The notes under the pieces are model-generated. The model was not told the origin of the DNA. It did not search any database and worked only from the letters and a program-made list of their open reading frames with translations. This document shows positions 27,220 to 38,776 of a stretch of DNA of 64,000 bases, piece by piece. Source of the stretch: Myxococcales bacterium (GTDB taxonomy: Bacteria > Myxococcota_A > Polyangia > Polyangiales > Polyangiaceae); assembly GCA_016703425.1 (NCBI GenBank), contig JADJCA010000008.1, forward strand, positions 546,001 through 610,000, in the 5' to 3' direction. A program made the position numbers and the translations under genes. Positions within the stretch are counted from its first letter, which is position 1. The number at the start of each line of letters is the position of its first letter.

Positions 27220-27314
27220 GCGAAGGCGAGGCGGCGTACGAAGGCGCGCCGGGAGACGCGCCGCGGCCGCTTCGCTGCTGCGCGGTGCCGCGAGCTGAGC
27301 TACCTTCCGTCCGA

Positions 27315-27995
27315 ATGACGCGGACGCCGCTGCTCATTGGGTCTGCCCTCCTTGCCCTGATCTCGACGGGGTGCGACCGGCTCCGGAGCCTCGCTTCCGC
27401 CGCCGATGCCGGCGCGGCAGCCGATGCCGCGGTTGCCACGGGGCCCACGCCGACGCTCACCCAGCCAACGCCCGTGGTTGACACGGTCGCCATCGCCCGC
27501 GACGGCTTCTGCGAAGCGACCGTCGAGGGCAGCCTGACGGGCACGAGCAAGGTGCCGGGCGGTCGCTTCACTTTTGGGAGCGATTACTTCATGAGCGAAG
27601 AAGAGCTCTCCAAAGCCCTGCCGCTCACGGGGGGCGCCGCTGCCGCGAAGCGGGACCCGCGCATCTACATCTTCATCCTGAATTGCAAAGCAGGGCCCTT
27701 GAGCATCAACTTCGGCGCTGGCGCTGGCTCTACGTACAAGGACATCCCCTTCAAACCGGGAAAGTACAAGATGGGCAACGAGCGCGGCAAGGTGACGGCC
27801 CTGCTCACCGCTGACAAGTCGTTCTTCAAGATCACGACCGGCGAGTTCGAGTTTACGAAGTTCGACAAGACCGGCGCGAAGGGCTCGTTCCGCTTCGAGG
27901 CCGCGGGCCAGTTGGGTACGCCTGGCAAAATCAAAGTGGCCGGCACGTTTGACTTGGGGTGCCCGTTCCCCGACGTCGCGATGTGCAAGAAGTAG
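27315..27995 (+). CDS. hypothetical lipoprotein
   Basis: From the ATG at 27315, 226 residues with a signal peptide ending LISTGC. The mature part has no recognised domain; a beta-rich C-terminus (FKITTGEFEFTKFD, SFRFEAAGQLG, KVAGTFDLGCPF) suggests a small barrel or jelly-roll. There are about 5 Cys, possibly disulphide linked. Function unknown; located in the envelope. Confidence 0.7.
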   Translation: MTRTPLLIGSALLALISTGCDRLRSLASAADAGAAADAAVATGPTPTLTQPTPVVDTVAIARDGFCEATVEGSLTGTSKVPGGRFTFGSDYFMSEEELSKALPLTGGAAAAKRDPRIYIFILNCKAGPLSINFGAGAGSTYKDIPFKPGKYKMGNERGKVTALLTADKSFFKITTGEFEFTKFDKTGAKGSFRFEAAGQLGTPGKIKVAGTFDLGCPFPDVAMCKK

Positions 27996-28116
27996 CGACG
28001 CCCTTCGCGAGGGCATGCAGCACGTCCCGCGGCCGACACGCGATGTGACCCACGCGCGCACCTGATCAGTCCGGCGAACTCCTAGCGTTCCCGCGTCGGT
28101 CGGTTATCGTCCGACT

Positions 28117-30327
28117 ATGCGGCTGCCTCTCGTTCGCCTTGGCGTCACTGGACTGCTGCTGACCTTGTGCTTCGCCGCGTGCGGCGCCGACGGCGGCACC
28201 GAAGCAGACCCGGCGGCCGACCGCGACGCCAGCACGTCGTTCGCCGACGCTTCGAGCTGCGCCGCAACCTGCGGCGGCGAGTGCTGCACGAAGGATGAGT
28301 TTTGCGCGCTGGGAGCGCGATGCGCACCGGTCCAGAAGCCGTGCTCAACGGCCGACGACTGCTGGTTCGACAGCTACTGCGCCGGTGGCATTTGCACGCC
28401 GTACGAGCTCCCTCCCGCAAAGACGCACGATGAAAGCTGCAAGGTCACCATCGACGTCAAGGCCATCGTGCCAGCGGTGCAGTGCCGATGGACGGGCCCT
28501 CCGCCCGGCGACGCCCATCCCGATCACGTGCACGCCATGGCGACGCCGGTCGTCGTCGACTTCGACTTCGACGGCGACCCCGAGACCCTCTCCCCGTCGA
28601 TCGCTTTCCCAACCTTCCCAACGGCCGGCACCTACCACGGTCCCGGCGTCTTGCGGATCGTGCGCGGCGCCGACTGCGTGCAACAGGACAGCCTCGACGA
28701 CCCCGCCGATGCGGTGATGGCGCCCTCCTCGGTTGCCGTCGGCGACCTCGACGGCGACGGCCGCGCGGAGGTCGTCGCCATGGCTCACGGCGGAGGCCTC
28801 ATCGCCTTCAAGCTCGATGTCGCCACGAAGAAGTTCCGCCGCCTCTGGCGCTCGGGCACGTGCGCGGGAGGCGTGCCCCCGGCGACGCCCGATCAAACCG
28901 GCGGCGACAACAAGTGGAGCGGGCCTTCGATCCACGATCTCGACGACGACGGCACGCCCGAGCTCATCCTCGGCGCCACGGTCTACGGCGCCAACGGATG
29001 CATTCGCTCGAACGCCCTCGGCTTCCCCGCTTACAGCGCCGGCTACGTGCCGGTCATCGCCGACATCGACGAAGACGGGAAGATGGAGCTCGTCCAAGGA
29101 GGCTCGATCCACGAGTGGGTTGGCGGCGCGTGGGTCGCCGAGAGCTACTTCACCGCGAGCCCTCCCGCCGGTCAGGTGGCTGTCGCAGACCTGGGCAACT
29201 TCCCTCTGGCGTCGCAGGGCGGCAAGGACCGCGCGGAGATCGTCGTGGTGTCTTCCGGCGCGATGCGCGTCCAAACGCTCGAGGGCACGATCGTGTTCGG
29301 CCCCATCGCCATCCCCGGTGGCGGCACCGGCGGCGCGCCGACCATCGCGGATTTCGACGGCGACGGCCGACGGGAGTTTGCCACGGCCGGTGGGGCCCAA
29401 TACGTGGTCTTCGACTTTGACTGCCTCGCCGGCGGCGATCCCGCGAAGTGCGGCGGCAAGGCGAAGACCGACGGAATCCTGTTCGCCCAGCCGTCGCAGG
29501 ATCTGAGCTCGAACGTGACCGGCTCGAGCGTCTTCGACTTCGACGCGAACGGCTCTGCTGAGGCCGTCTATGCCGACGAGTGTTTCCTCCGCATCTACGA
29601 GGGTGCGACCGGCAAGGTGCTCTACAGCGCAGCGCGCTCAAGCGGCACCACTTACGAAAACCCCGTTATCGTGGACGCCGACGGCGACTACCGCACCGAG
29701 ATCGTCGCCGCCGTCAACGACTACAACGACCGCAGCTGCCCTGCGACAGACCCGCTCTTCCCGAGCGCCACGTTCACGGCGGGCCACGGCATCGTCGTCC
29801 TCCGCGATGAGAAGGACCGATGGGCCCCGTCGCGCCCCGTGTGGAACCAGCACGCCTACGCCGTCACGCACGTCGGCGATCGCGGCGAGACGCCCAGGAC
29901 CAGCCAGGTCAAGGTCAATTGGCGCGAGCCTTCGCTGAACAACTTCCGTCAAAACGTGCAGGGCGGGCTCGACGCTTTCGGTCAGCCCGATCTTACCGCC
30001 GGCGGCGACGTGGGCGCGGTGCGCTGCGAAGGAACCGTGGCGTCGATGGAAGCGCGCGTCTGCAACCGGGGAACGCTACCCATGGTGAGCGGAACGGAGG
30101 TCGCTTTCTACGAGGGCAGCGTCCAAGGCGCGGTCCTCTGCACCACCCCCGTGCCGCGCGTCTTGGGCGTAGGTGAGTGCCAGGTCGTCTCGTGCAAGGC
30201 CGACCTCGGCGGTCGCACCGTCGACGTCTTCGTGCTGGTCGACCCGAAGGGCTTGGCGAGCGAGTGTCACGAGAACAACAACAGCGCGATCTACCGCGGC
30301 GTCGCGTGCGGGCTTGTGCCTCGCTGA
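28117..30327 (+). CDS. FG-GAP/VCBS repeat lipoprotein with CARDB-like end
   Basis: The 736-residue protein has a lipoprotein signal (LTLCFAACG) and a Cys-rich segment (CGGECCTKDEFCALG, CSTADDCW). The main body repeats calcium-binding FG-GAP-type motifs: VDFDFDGDPE, VGDLDGDGRAE, IHDLDDDGTPE, IADIDEDGKME, IADFDGDGRRE and VDADGDYRTE. These form a beta-propeller as in integrin-like bacterial proteins. The last about 100 residues, with CNRGTLPMVSG, resemble a CARDB adhesion domain. Likely an extracellular adhesion or scaffold protein. Confidence 0.85.
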   Translation: MRLPLVRLGVTGLLLTLCFAACGADGGTEADPAADRDASTSFADASSCAATCGGECCTKDEFCALGARCAPVQKPCSTADDCWFDSYCAGGICTPYELPPAKTHDESCKVTIDVKAIVPAVQCRWTGPPPGDAHPDHVHAMATPVVVDFDFDGDPETLSPSIAFPTFPTAGTYHGPGVLRIVRGADCVQQDSLDDPADAVMAPSSVAVGDLDGDGRAEVVAMAHGGGLIAFKLDVATKKFRRLWRSGTCAGGVPPATPDQTGGDNKWSGPSIHDLDDDGTPELILGATVYGANGCIRSNALGFPAYSAGYVPVIADIDEDGKMELVQGGSIHEWVGGAWVAESYFTASPPAGQVAVADLGNFPLASQGGKDRAEIVVVSSGAMRVQTLEGTIVFGPIAIPGGGTGGAPTIADFDGDGRREFATAGGAQYVVFDFDCLAGGDPAKCGGKAKTDGILFAQPSQDLSSNVTGSSVFDFDANGSAEAVYADECFLRIYEGATGKVLYSAARSSGTTYENPVIVDADGDYRTEIVAAVNDYNDRSCPATDPLFPSATFTAGHGIVVLRDEKDRWAPSRPVWNQHAYAVTHVGDRGETPRTSQVKVNWREPSLNNFRQNVQGGLDAFGQPDLTAGGDVGAVRCEGTVASMEARVCNRGTLPMVSGTEVAFYEGSVQGAVLCTTPVPRVLGVGECQVVSCKADLGGRTVDVFVLVDPKGLASECHENNNSAIYRGVACGLVPR

Positions 30328-30394
30328 GCGAGCTGGCCAGCGACGGGCAGCCACCGCCCCCGCCGGCTCGTGGCAGACGGTCCCTTTCTCAGCC

Positions 30395-31936
30395 CTAGTT
30401 CGCCCGCCGCGCAAGCCTTCGCCAGTCGGCGCCGATCCCGCGCGCGATGCGCCGGGCCATCGCCATGATCGGTAGCTGCGAGTTCACGCCTATGCTTGTT
30501 GGGAGGACGCTGCCGTCGGCGACGAAGAGGTTGTCCACTTGCCAGGCCTCGCCGCTCGGGCGAACGACGCCGTGGTCCTCGGTGGCGCTCATCTTGGCCG
30601 AGCCGAGCGGATGAAACGACATGCACTCGACGAGCCGCGCCGAAGGCGGATGGGTCTCGAGACGCTCCAGCTCCCTCGGATCCCGGACCGGCTCGATGCC
30701 GAAGATCGGGAGCAGCACCTCCTTGGCGCCGCCGGCGAAAGCGATCTCTGCAAGCAAGCGAATGCCCCGAAAGAGGCGGGCCCGATCGCGTGCCGACATG
30801 CGGTAGGTCACGAGAGGCTCGCGCCCGAGGAAGCGAAACACGGCGCCGCCCGGATCGTCGTGCACCATGCCGCCGAAGACACCAAGATGCGGAAGACGCT
30901 CCGCGAGGCGGCGATGCGACGCGCCGACGCCAGGAAAAGCCGCCGCGAGGATGTTCGGCGCGCTCGCCGCCGAGACGAAGGTGAGGCCATCGCTAGCGAA
31001 GTGATCGCTGTAAACGCTCTGCAGCGCCCCGTCCCAGTGCTCGATGCGCTCGTCCCAAAGCGCGCCCACGCGAAACGCGGGGTGGAGCGTCATGTGACGA
31101 CCCACGTGCTTCGAGTCGACGCCGCTGTTTCGAAGGAGCGGCGGCGTGTGCATCGCGCCGGCGGCGACCACCACGACCTTCGCGCGCACGACGAAGGGCA
31201 CCGCCGGGTGGCCTGGCTCGCCGCTCTGAAAGCGGCCGCGCGCGCCGATGGCGCGGCCACCGGCGACCTCCACCTTGTCGACGAGCGCATCGGCGTAGAG
31301 GCGCGCGCCGCGTTCGAAGGCGTCGGGCAGGTAGGTGAGGTCGACGCTCAGCTTCGCGCCGTGCGGGCAACCAAAGTTGCAGCGGGACTCGCCGCGACAG
31401 CCGCTGGTGTTGCGGCGAAGCGGCTTCATGAAAACGCCGAGGCTTCGCGCGCCTTCGACGAAGAGCTCCGTGCCTCGGGGCCTCATGTGAGCCGGCACCT
31501 CGTCGACGTGAATGCGTGCTTCCACCGACGAGAAGTGCTCGTCGAAGGACGCCTCGGTGAGCTCCGTCAGCCCGAGTCGGGTGCGCCAGTCGTGCGTCAC
31601 CTCATCGGGGATGCGAAAGCAGACGCCGCCGGTCATGAGGCTCGAGCCGCCGACGCAGCGCCCCGAGAGCGTCGAGATGAGCGGCGTCTCGCCGAGGCCC
31701 TTGGCGATGGCTAAGCCGGCGTCGCGAGCGATGCGCCGAAAGGATTGGAGCGGCGGAAGGCGACCGTATTCGGACGCTGGCACGTGAGGTCCCTCTTCGA
31801 GAATGACGACGTCGAGGCCCGCTTTCGCGAGCTCAGCGGCCGCCACTGCGCCGCCGGCGCCGGAGCCGATGACGAGGACATCGCAGTGATCGTAGATGGC
31901 CTTGCCCACGTGGCGGCCTTGGACCACCGAGCTCAT
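30395..31936 (-). CDS. GMC-family FAD oxidoreductase
   Basis: The 513-residue protein has the Rossmann FAD-binding motif VIGSGAGGAVAAAELAKAG, the GMC signature in SGRCVGGSSLMTGG and a C-terminal GSAKMSATEDHGVVRP with FVADGSVLPTSIGVNSQLP, which places the active-site region and second GMC block. It resembles the cholesterol/choline-oxidase branch in size and order. Its ATG overlaps the stop of the upstream small gene (ATGA), so the two are probably co-translated partners. Substrate unknown. Confidence 0.88.
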   Translation of the reverse strand: MSSVVQGRHVGKAIYDHCDVLVIGSGAGGAVAAAELAKAGLDVVILEEGPHVPASEYGRLPPLQSFRRIARDAGLAIAKGLGETPLISTLSGRCVGGSSLMTGGVCFRIPDEVTHDWRTRLGLTELTEASFDEHFSSVEARIHVDEVPAHMRPRGTELFVEGARSLGVFMKPLRRNTSGCRGESRCNFGCPHGAKLSVDLTYLPDAFERGARLYADALVDKVEVAGGRAIGARGRFQSGEPGHPAVPFVVRAKVVVVAAGAMHTPPLLRNSGVDSKHVGRHMTLHPAFRVGALWDERIEHWDGALQSVYSDHFASDGLTFVSAASAPNILAAAFPGVGASHRRLAERLPHLGVFGGMVHDDPGGAVFRFLGREPLVTYRMSARDRARLFRGIRLLAEIAFAGGAKEVLLPIFGIEPVRDPRELERLETHPPSARLVECMSFHPLGSAKMSATEDHGVVRPSGEAWQVDNLFVADGSVLPTSIGVNSQLPIMAMARRIARGIGADWRRLARRAN

Positions 31937-32391
31937 GGCGAGCCTTCTTTGCGCGAAGGTGCGGGCGGTGCCGCCTTTGCGCCGAGCGCCAAGTAGCGAA
32001 GGCGGCTCGAGCGATAGCCGATGCGCTCGAGCTCGCCGGGGAGCTCATAGAACGTGATGATGACGAGCGTCTTGATGGCGACGATGAGCAACGACCAGCG
32101 CGGTGAGCGCTCCGTCTTCTCCAAGAAGCGCGCGCGCTCCTCCGCCGACAGCGACTCGACGAGCGCGAAGGTACCGACCACGAAGAGGGGCAAGACGCGG
32201 AGCACGTCGACGAGGAGCACGAGGCCGAGACGTGTGAGCGGCGCGGCCGCTGCGACGTGAGCGTCGACGTTAACGACGGTCCTTTGGACGGTAGCGGGCG
32301 ACGTGGCTTCGGCGCCGACGAGCCCTTCGGTGAGCGCGCGAAGGGCCGGCCACTGGGCGTCGCGGAAGGCCACGAGGGGAGGCTCAGCCAT
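31933..32391 (-). CDS. small accessory protein upstream of the GMC oxidoreductase
   Basis: 152 residues, with a hydrophobic segment (TRLGLVLLVDVLRVLPLFVVGTF) and another weaker one (WSLLIVAIKTLVIITFYEL). The opening (WPALRALTEGLVGAE) is similar in feel to the small subunits that accompany many GMC or gluconate dehydrogenases. It may anchor or assist the oxidoreductase whose start it overlaps. I could not assign a family. Confidence 0.6.
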   Translation of the reverse strand: MAEPPLVAFRDAQWPALRALTEGLVGAEATSPATVQRTVVNVDAHVAAAAPLTRLGLVLLVDVLRVLPLFVVGTFALVESLSAEERARFLEKTERSPRWSLLIVAIKTLVIITFYELPGELERIGYRSSRLRYLALGAKAAPPAPSRKEGSP

Positions 32392-32405
32392 GACGAGCGC
32401 CAGCG

Positions 32406-33339
32406 TCAGAACTGACCGCGGAGTCCGCCGCCGGTGAGGCCCACGTAGGGAACGAACGCTGCGCTCTTGGGGGCGCTTCGCTCAGCGCCGGGCCGAACGA
32501 GGAGGACGAGTGCAACGCCTCCAAGAGCAGCCGCCGCAGCGACGCTCGTCGTGACGATCGCGAAGGTCTGCGCCTTCAGGCCTTGGTCGCGCAGTTCGTC
32601 GGCCGTCGCGCGGTGCGACGGATTGCTGGACGCGACGGCCTCTTCACGGCTCGACTCTTTTGCGCCGGTCGTCACCCAGTAGTAGACGGAGAAACCGGCC
32701 GCTACGGCGGAGGCACCGAAGAGCGTGTACGCCAAGATAGGCGGCGGCGCGGCGACGCCCGCGGTCGTGGTGCTGACAAGCGGCGCCGAGACCGCCAGAA
32801 GCCGCGGAACGGTCACGCTGCCCTGGCCGGGCTCGCTCTTCACGTCGAAGGTCGACGCCCACGTCTGCCGCGAGGGAGCGCTCGCCTCGATGCGATGCTC
32901 TCCCGGATCGAACGGCAACGAGCGGTCCCCGGAAGGAATGACGACACCGTCGACGGTCACAGTTACGTCAGGCTCTTCCGTGACGAATCGCACGCGGCGG
33001 AGCTTGGGCTCGAGCGCGGACGCGCGGGCGTTGGCTTCCGTCTCGCGCGCCTGATCGCCGCGGGCGTGGGCTTGAGGCGGCCGCCAAATACGAGGCCCAC
33101 GCGGAGGCGTTCTTTCCGTCACGCTCGAGGCAGCGACCGAGGTTCATCGCGGCGCCGACGGAAGGTTCGAGCTTGTGGCTCTCGGCGAAGCGTGCGCACG
33201 CGCCCTTCAAGTCGCCGCTGTCGAGGAGCGCGACTCCTTCGCGAAAGAGCGCCTCTGCCGCAGGCGACTGGGCCGCCGCCTCCGCGCTGAGGGTGAGCGC
33301 TGCAATCGCAACGGCGCCAACGAGAAAGCGAGGCCGCAT
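32406..33339 (-). CDS. TPR/PEGA-like periplasmic-membrane protein, frameshifted
   Basis: Two reading frames make one protein. 33339 to about 33078 gives a signal peptide (LTLSAEAAAQS) and a TPR-like unit (AEALFREGVALLDSGDLKGACARFAESHKLEP, AMNLGRCLERDGKNASAWASYLAAA). About 33085 to 32406 continues, one base later, with QAHARGDQARETEANARASALEPKL, then a PEGA-like strand set (VTVDGVVIPSG, PFDPGEHRIEA), a membrane segment (ILAYTLFGASAVAAGFSVYYW) and a C-terminal region. The join fits a known myxobacterial TPR-PEGA layout; one extra base near 33078 explains the break. Start and end are both in the same operon as the RCC1 gene. Confidence 0.78.
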
Positions 33340-33345
33340 GGCGCG

Positions 33346-34742
33346 CTACTCCGGAAAACCGACGACCGGCACCGGAACGGCGAGGCCCGTTGTGGCCAGC
33401 AAGCCGGCACCGAGCTCGCCGATGAAGAGGTCGGACTCGACCCCGCCGTCGCCTTGCTCCCAAAGGTTTTGGCCCCAACAGAGGATCGCGCCGTCGGCCT
33501 TCTTCGCGCAGAAGGACTCGGACCCAGCAACCAGCTCCGTGACGCCTCGTTCGAGACCGACGACGTCGACGAGCGTGGCGACTTGGAGAGCCGGGTCGGT
33601 CGAGCCGCTCCCGAGCATGCCCGCGCCCATCGGCAAGCTGTCCCAGCTCTGGTTTGCGCCAACGCACTTCACACCGCCCGCGGCCGTGAGGACGCATGTC
33701 GTAAACGCAGAGGGCGCCACAGCGACGATTCGCGAACCGGCCCCGCCGGCGGGCTCCACGAATGTGGGCGTCGCGCGCGGCACGCCGCCCGGGGTCGCGA
33801 TCGCCAAGTTCGTGGCGAAGTTGTTGCCCCAGGCGAACCACGCCCCGGTCTTGTCGCGCGCAAAATTTTGGCCGTAGCTCGAGGTCACAAGGTCGATGTC
33901 ACCATGGGCGCCTGCAAACCCGACGGGCACCGGCGTTGGGCTCGACGCGTCGTTATCGGCGTTGCCACGGCCAAGCTGCCCCAGATGGTTGCCCCCCAAC
34001 AAGTCACCTCGCCCGTGGCGCGCACGGCGCACGCGTGACGAAGACCGACCCCGATGGAGACCACGTCGTCGAAGCCACCGACCTCGAGGCCAGGCCCCGG
34101 TCCGAGCCTGCCAAACTCGTCGGTGCCAAAACACCGGACGCTCCGCTTGGGCGTCGTGATGGCGCACGTGAAGCCAAATCCGGCTGCGACGGCCGAAAAC
34201 TGCTCCGGACTGGCGACCCTTTCCGCTCGATCGCGCACCGCTTCGGGAGGCGCCGCCCAGCCAGCGTTGACCCCCCAGCAATACAGCCCCTTGTCCGCGG
34301 CCGAGATCGCGCATGCGTGGAGGATGCCCATCGACACCGATTCAATCGGCGCATCGAAGGGCAGATCCACGGGGATGGCGCTCGTGCCGCCGTCGGCTCG
34401 CATCAAGTGGAGCCCGAGGCGGCTCCCCCAGCAACGCAGCCGCTTGTCCTTCTTGATGGCGCAGAAGCTGGAGGAGAACCCACCAAACAGCGTCCGCGGA
34501 TTCGCAGGGGCGGCACTGTCTGAGCTGCCGTCGACGGCGCTACCCCCGTCGCTGCTGCCGTCTCCTTCGGAGACCTGTGAATCAGAGACCTGCGCGTCCG
34601 AAACAACGTCGCTGTAGGGCGGGTTTTCCCCGATGCAGCTGTTCGCCAGGAGCAACGTCGTTATGGCGGCCGCGACCGCAGCGGGGGCCGCGACGCGACG
34701 CGCGGTGCGCGCCGCGAACGCGATGGCTCCCATCTTCACCAT
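33346..34742 (-). CDS. RCC1-repeat lipoprotein, frameshifted
   Basis: A lipoprotein (signal TLLLANSC, start 34742) is followed by RCC1-type repeats with CxWG cores: KRLRCWGSR, KGLYCWGVN and VRCFGTDEFGRLG. At the C6 run 33992-33997 (G6 on the coding strand) the frame breaks; adding one G reads TCWGGNHLGQLGRGN and continues to 33346 with the remaining repeats (AWFAWGNN, ILCWGQNLWEQ). So a single missing base in the homopolymer explains everything. RCC1 repeats form a seven-bladed beta-propeller used for protein binding on the cell surface. Confidence 0.8.
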
Positions 34743-34785
34743 CCCGCCAGTGTACTCGGGCCGTGGTGGCGAGAGAAGTTGCGCG

Positions 34786-36219
<1,434 letters not shown>

Positions 36220-36352
36220 CGCCAGCGCCGATGCTACCAAAGAGGCGTGGCGCTGGCACTCCGGCGAACCGTTCTCAAAGCGCGGAGAGCACGGATCAGG
36301 CCGAACCGGCGCCCCGATTGTCGCCCCGCGCGCCGGGTGCTACCCCGCATCC

Positions 36353-37876
36353 ATGCGGTCGCTATGTGTTGCGGTAGTTTCGGTCGTCGGACCGTTCCTT
36401 GTGGTGGCTTGCGGCGCCGACGGCTCGGCCGAGCCGATGCTCACCGCTGCGGAAGCCGGGACAGCGACGCCCGTGGGCGATGCGCCGGGCGACGCCGGCG
36501 CGGGCCCCTCGGCTGACGGAGCCACTTCGCCCGAGGCCGCTGCCCCGGCGACGCTCCCGCCGGCCCTGCGCTTCGCGCTGATTGGCGACTACGGCGTCGA
36601 CACGGCCAACGAGCAGGCGGTCGCGGAGCTGGTCATCGCCGAGGCGCCCGACTTCATCGTCACGCTCGGCGACAACAACTACCCGCTCGGTGAGGCGTCG
36701 ACCATCGATGCCCACATCGGCAAGTACTACCACTCGTTCATTGCACCCTACACGGGCATCTATGGCCCCGGCGCGACCGTGAATCGATTCTGGCCATGCC
36801 TCGGCAACCACGACTGGGGCACCGACTCGATGCAGCCCTACGCGGACTACTTCGCGCTGCCGGGCAACGAGCGGTACTGGGACCTGGTGCGCGGCACGGT
36901 TCACTTCTTCTGCCTCGACAGCGACCCCCACGAGCCCGATGGTCGGACGCCCGCGTCGGTCCAGGGCACTTGGCTCACCGGCGAGATGGCGAAGTCGACG
37001 GCGCCATTCAAGTTCGTGGTGATGCATCACCCCCCTTACTCCTCGGGAGAGCACGGCTCCACCACCACGATGCAGTGGCCCTACGCATCCTACGGCGCCG
37101 ACGCCGTCTTCGCGGGGCACGATCACACCTACGAGCGACTGTCGCACGACGGGATTCCGTACCTCGTGCAAGGCACCGGCGGCGCCGCCAACTACGACAT
37201 CGTTACGACGATTCCCCAAAGCGTCTACGCCAACGATCTGACGCACGGCGCCACCTTCGGCCGGGCCGATGACCACTTCGTGGTCTTCGAATCGATCACG
37301 ACGGGTAAGGACATCGACGATCTCTTCTTCGTCCCCTCGCAGAAGGACAAGAGCGCGGTGCGTCGCACCCTCGTGGAGGCAGGCGCGTCTTGGTCTTTCA
37401 AGGACGATGGCGCGCTGCCAAGCGCCGGATGGACCAACGTTGGCTTCGACGCGAGCGCGTGGAAGGCGGGAGCGGGGCCCTTCGGCTACGGCCGTCCGGG
37501 GCTCAAGACGACGCTCTCGTTTGGAGGCAACGCGAGCCAGAAGCACGTCACCACGTGGCTTCGTCGCACCTTCGACGTCGCGAGCGTCGACGATGTCGCG
37601 TGGCTCCGCATCATGATGAAGAAGGACGACGGCGCGGCGCTCTACCTCAACGGAACCGAGATCTACCGAACGAATCTCCCATCGGGCGCGCTGGGACCGC
37701 AGACCCTCGCGCGGTACCGCGTCGATGCGGCCGCGGAGACGGCTTGGGAGCCGGTAGCCGCACCGGCGTCGCTACTTCGCGTCGGCGAGAACGTCATGGC
37801 CATCGAGCTTCATCAGGTGAACGTCGCGAGCCCGGATGTGTACTTCGAGGCCACCGTCGAAGCGGTCCTACGCTGA
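36353..37876 (+). CDS. calcineurin-like metallophosphoesterase lipoprotein (purple-acid-phosphatase-like)
   Basis: A 507-residue lipoprotein (signal ending LVVACG). The metal-binding motifs are in order: LIGDYGVD, TLGDNNYPLG (GDxxY), LGNHDWG, MHHPPYSSGEHG and GHDHTYERL, as in acid phosphatases. A C-terminal domain of about 170 residues (GAGPFGYGRPG, DDGAALYLNGTEIYR) is beta-rich, possibly carbohydrate-binding. Phosphate ester hydrolysis outside the cytoplasm is likely. The starting ATG is 113 bases after the divergent kinase. Confidence 0.88.
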   Translation: MRSLCVAVVSVVGPFLVVACGADGSAEPMLTAAEAGTATPVGDAPGDAGAGPSADGATSPEAAAPATLPPALRFALIGDYGVDTANEQAVAELVIAEAPDFIVTLGDNNYPLGEASTIDAHIGKYYHSFIAPYTGIYGPGATVNRFWPCLGNHDWGTDSMQPYADYFALPGNERYWDLVRGTVHFFCLDSDPHEPDGRTPASVQGTWLTGEMAKSTAPFKFVVMHHPPYSSGEHGSTTTMQWPYASYGADAVFAGHDHTYERLSHDGIPYLVQGTGGAANYDIVTTIPQSVYANDLTHGATFGRADDHFVVFESITTGKDIDDLFFVPSQKDKSAVRRTLVEAGASWSFKDDGALPSAGWTNVGFDASAWKAGAGPFGYGRPGLKTTLSFGGNASQKHVTTWLRRTFDVASVDDVAWLRIMMKKDDGAALYLNGTEIYRTNLPSGALGPQTLARYRVDAAAETAWEPVAAPASLLRVGENVMAIELHQVNVASPDVYFEATVEAVLR

Positions 37877-37925
37877 GGTGCACGAGAGCCGCCATCCCGA
37901 GAGCAGGCGCAGATCGGGCCCGGCC

Positions 37926-38609
37926 TCAGGTCTTCCGAAAGAGCGGCTGGCCCCGTTCGACGCGCTGGAGCAGCTGAGCGATCGTTTCGTCGGGGCCGTC
38001 CTCGCTCCACTTACGCAACTCGTCGGAGAAGCCTTCGGCGAGCGCTTCGCTTGCGGCGTCGTCAGAGAGTTCGACCGGCTCAGGGCCGTCGCCGAATTCC
38101 GCCGCGTAGTCGCTGACGACGACACACGGTGTTTCGAGCGAACCGTGGATCCACATCGATTGGCACCAGTTGTTCACCCCTAAGACGCCGTCGCGAACGC
38201 GCACGTTGCCGCCAACGATCACGTCGGCCGACGCGAGCAACATGTCGGCCTGGACGTCACCGGCCACAAGGAGCCAGTTTTCGATCGTGCAGACGAGTGG
38301 GCCGCGCACGACGAGGTTCCCGGCGATCGCCGCGGGAAGCTCTGTGGCGATTCCGTCGATGATGAGGTCTTTGCCAATGCCGGCATGACGGGCGAGGCAC
38401 GCGAGCGCGAAGCACTCGAAGGGGCCCTTGCCGCCGCCCACCCGGAGCACGGCATCGAGATCCCCTGCCTGCGCTTTTTCGACCTCGGACACGAGATTCT
38501 CAAGCGCCGACGGGTCACTAACGTAGCGTTCAGCAGCGAAACCATCCGCAACCCACGCGAGCTCCGAACGCTCGAACGTGGCGAGGGCGGCGCGCAACTT
38601 CGAATGCAT
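37926..38609 (-). CDS. hypothetical beta-helix-like protein
   Basis: 227 residues without a signal peptide. The middle (LIIDGIATELPAAIAGNLVVRGPLVCTIENW, AGDVQADMLLASADVIVGGNVRVRDGVLG) has short strand repeats with periodic G/N as in parallel beta-helix or bactofilin-like proteins. A similar layout occurs in the gene at 62404-63222. Function unknown. Confidence 0.55.
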   Translation of the reverse strand: MHSKLRAALATFERSELAWVADGFAAERYVSDPSALENLVSEVEKAQAGDLDAVLRVGGGKGPFECFALACLARHAGIGKDLIIDGIATELPAAIAGNLVVRGPLVCTIENWLLVAGDVQADMLLASADVIVGGNVRVRDGVLGVNNWCQSMWIHGSLETPCVVVSDYAAEFGDGPEPVELSDDAASEALAEGFSDELRKWSEDGPDETIAQLLQRVERGQPLFRKT

Positions 38610-38776
38610 GCGGCGAGCCTACGGGGCCGCTGGGGACAACGTCAACGGCAGCCAATGGCGGGTTCGGCGATGCGCTGCGCGCTCGGGCGCGCAATGGGGA
38701 ACGAGGCACGACCGGCGACTGACTTGCTAGCCGCAGACAACCGTCGAGGGGCGCCCGGCGGCTTGGCTGCGCGCGG

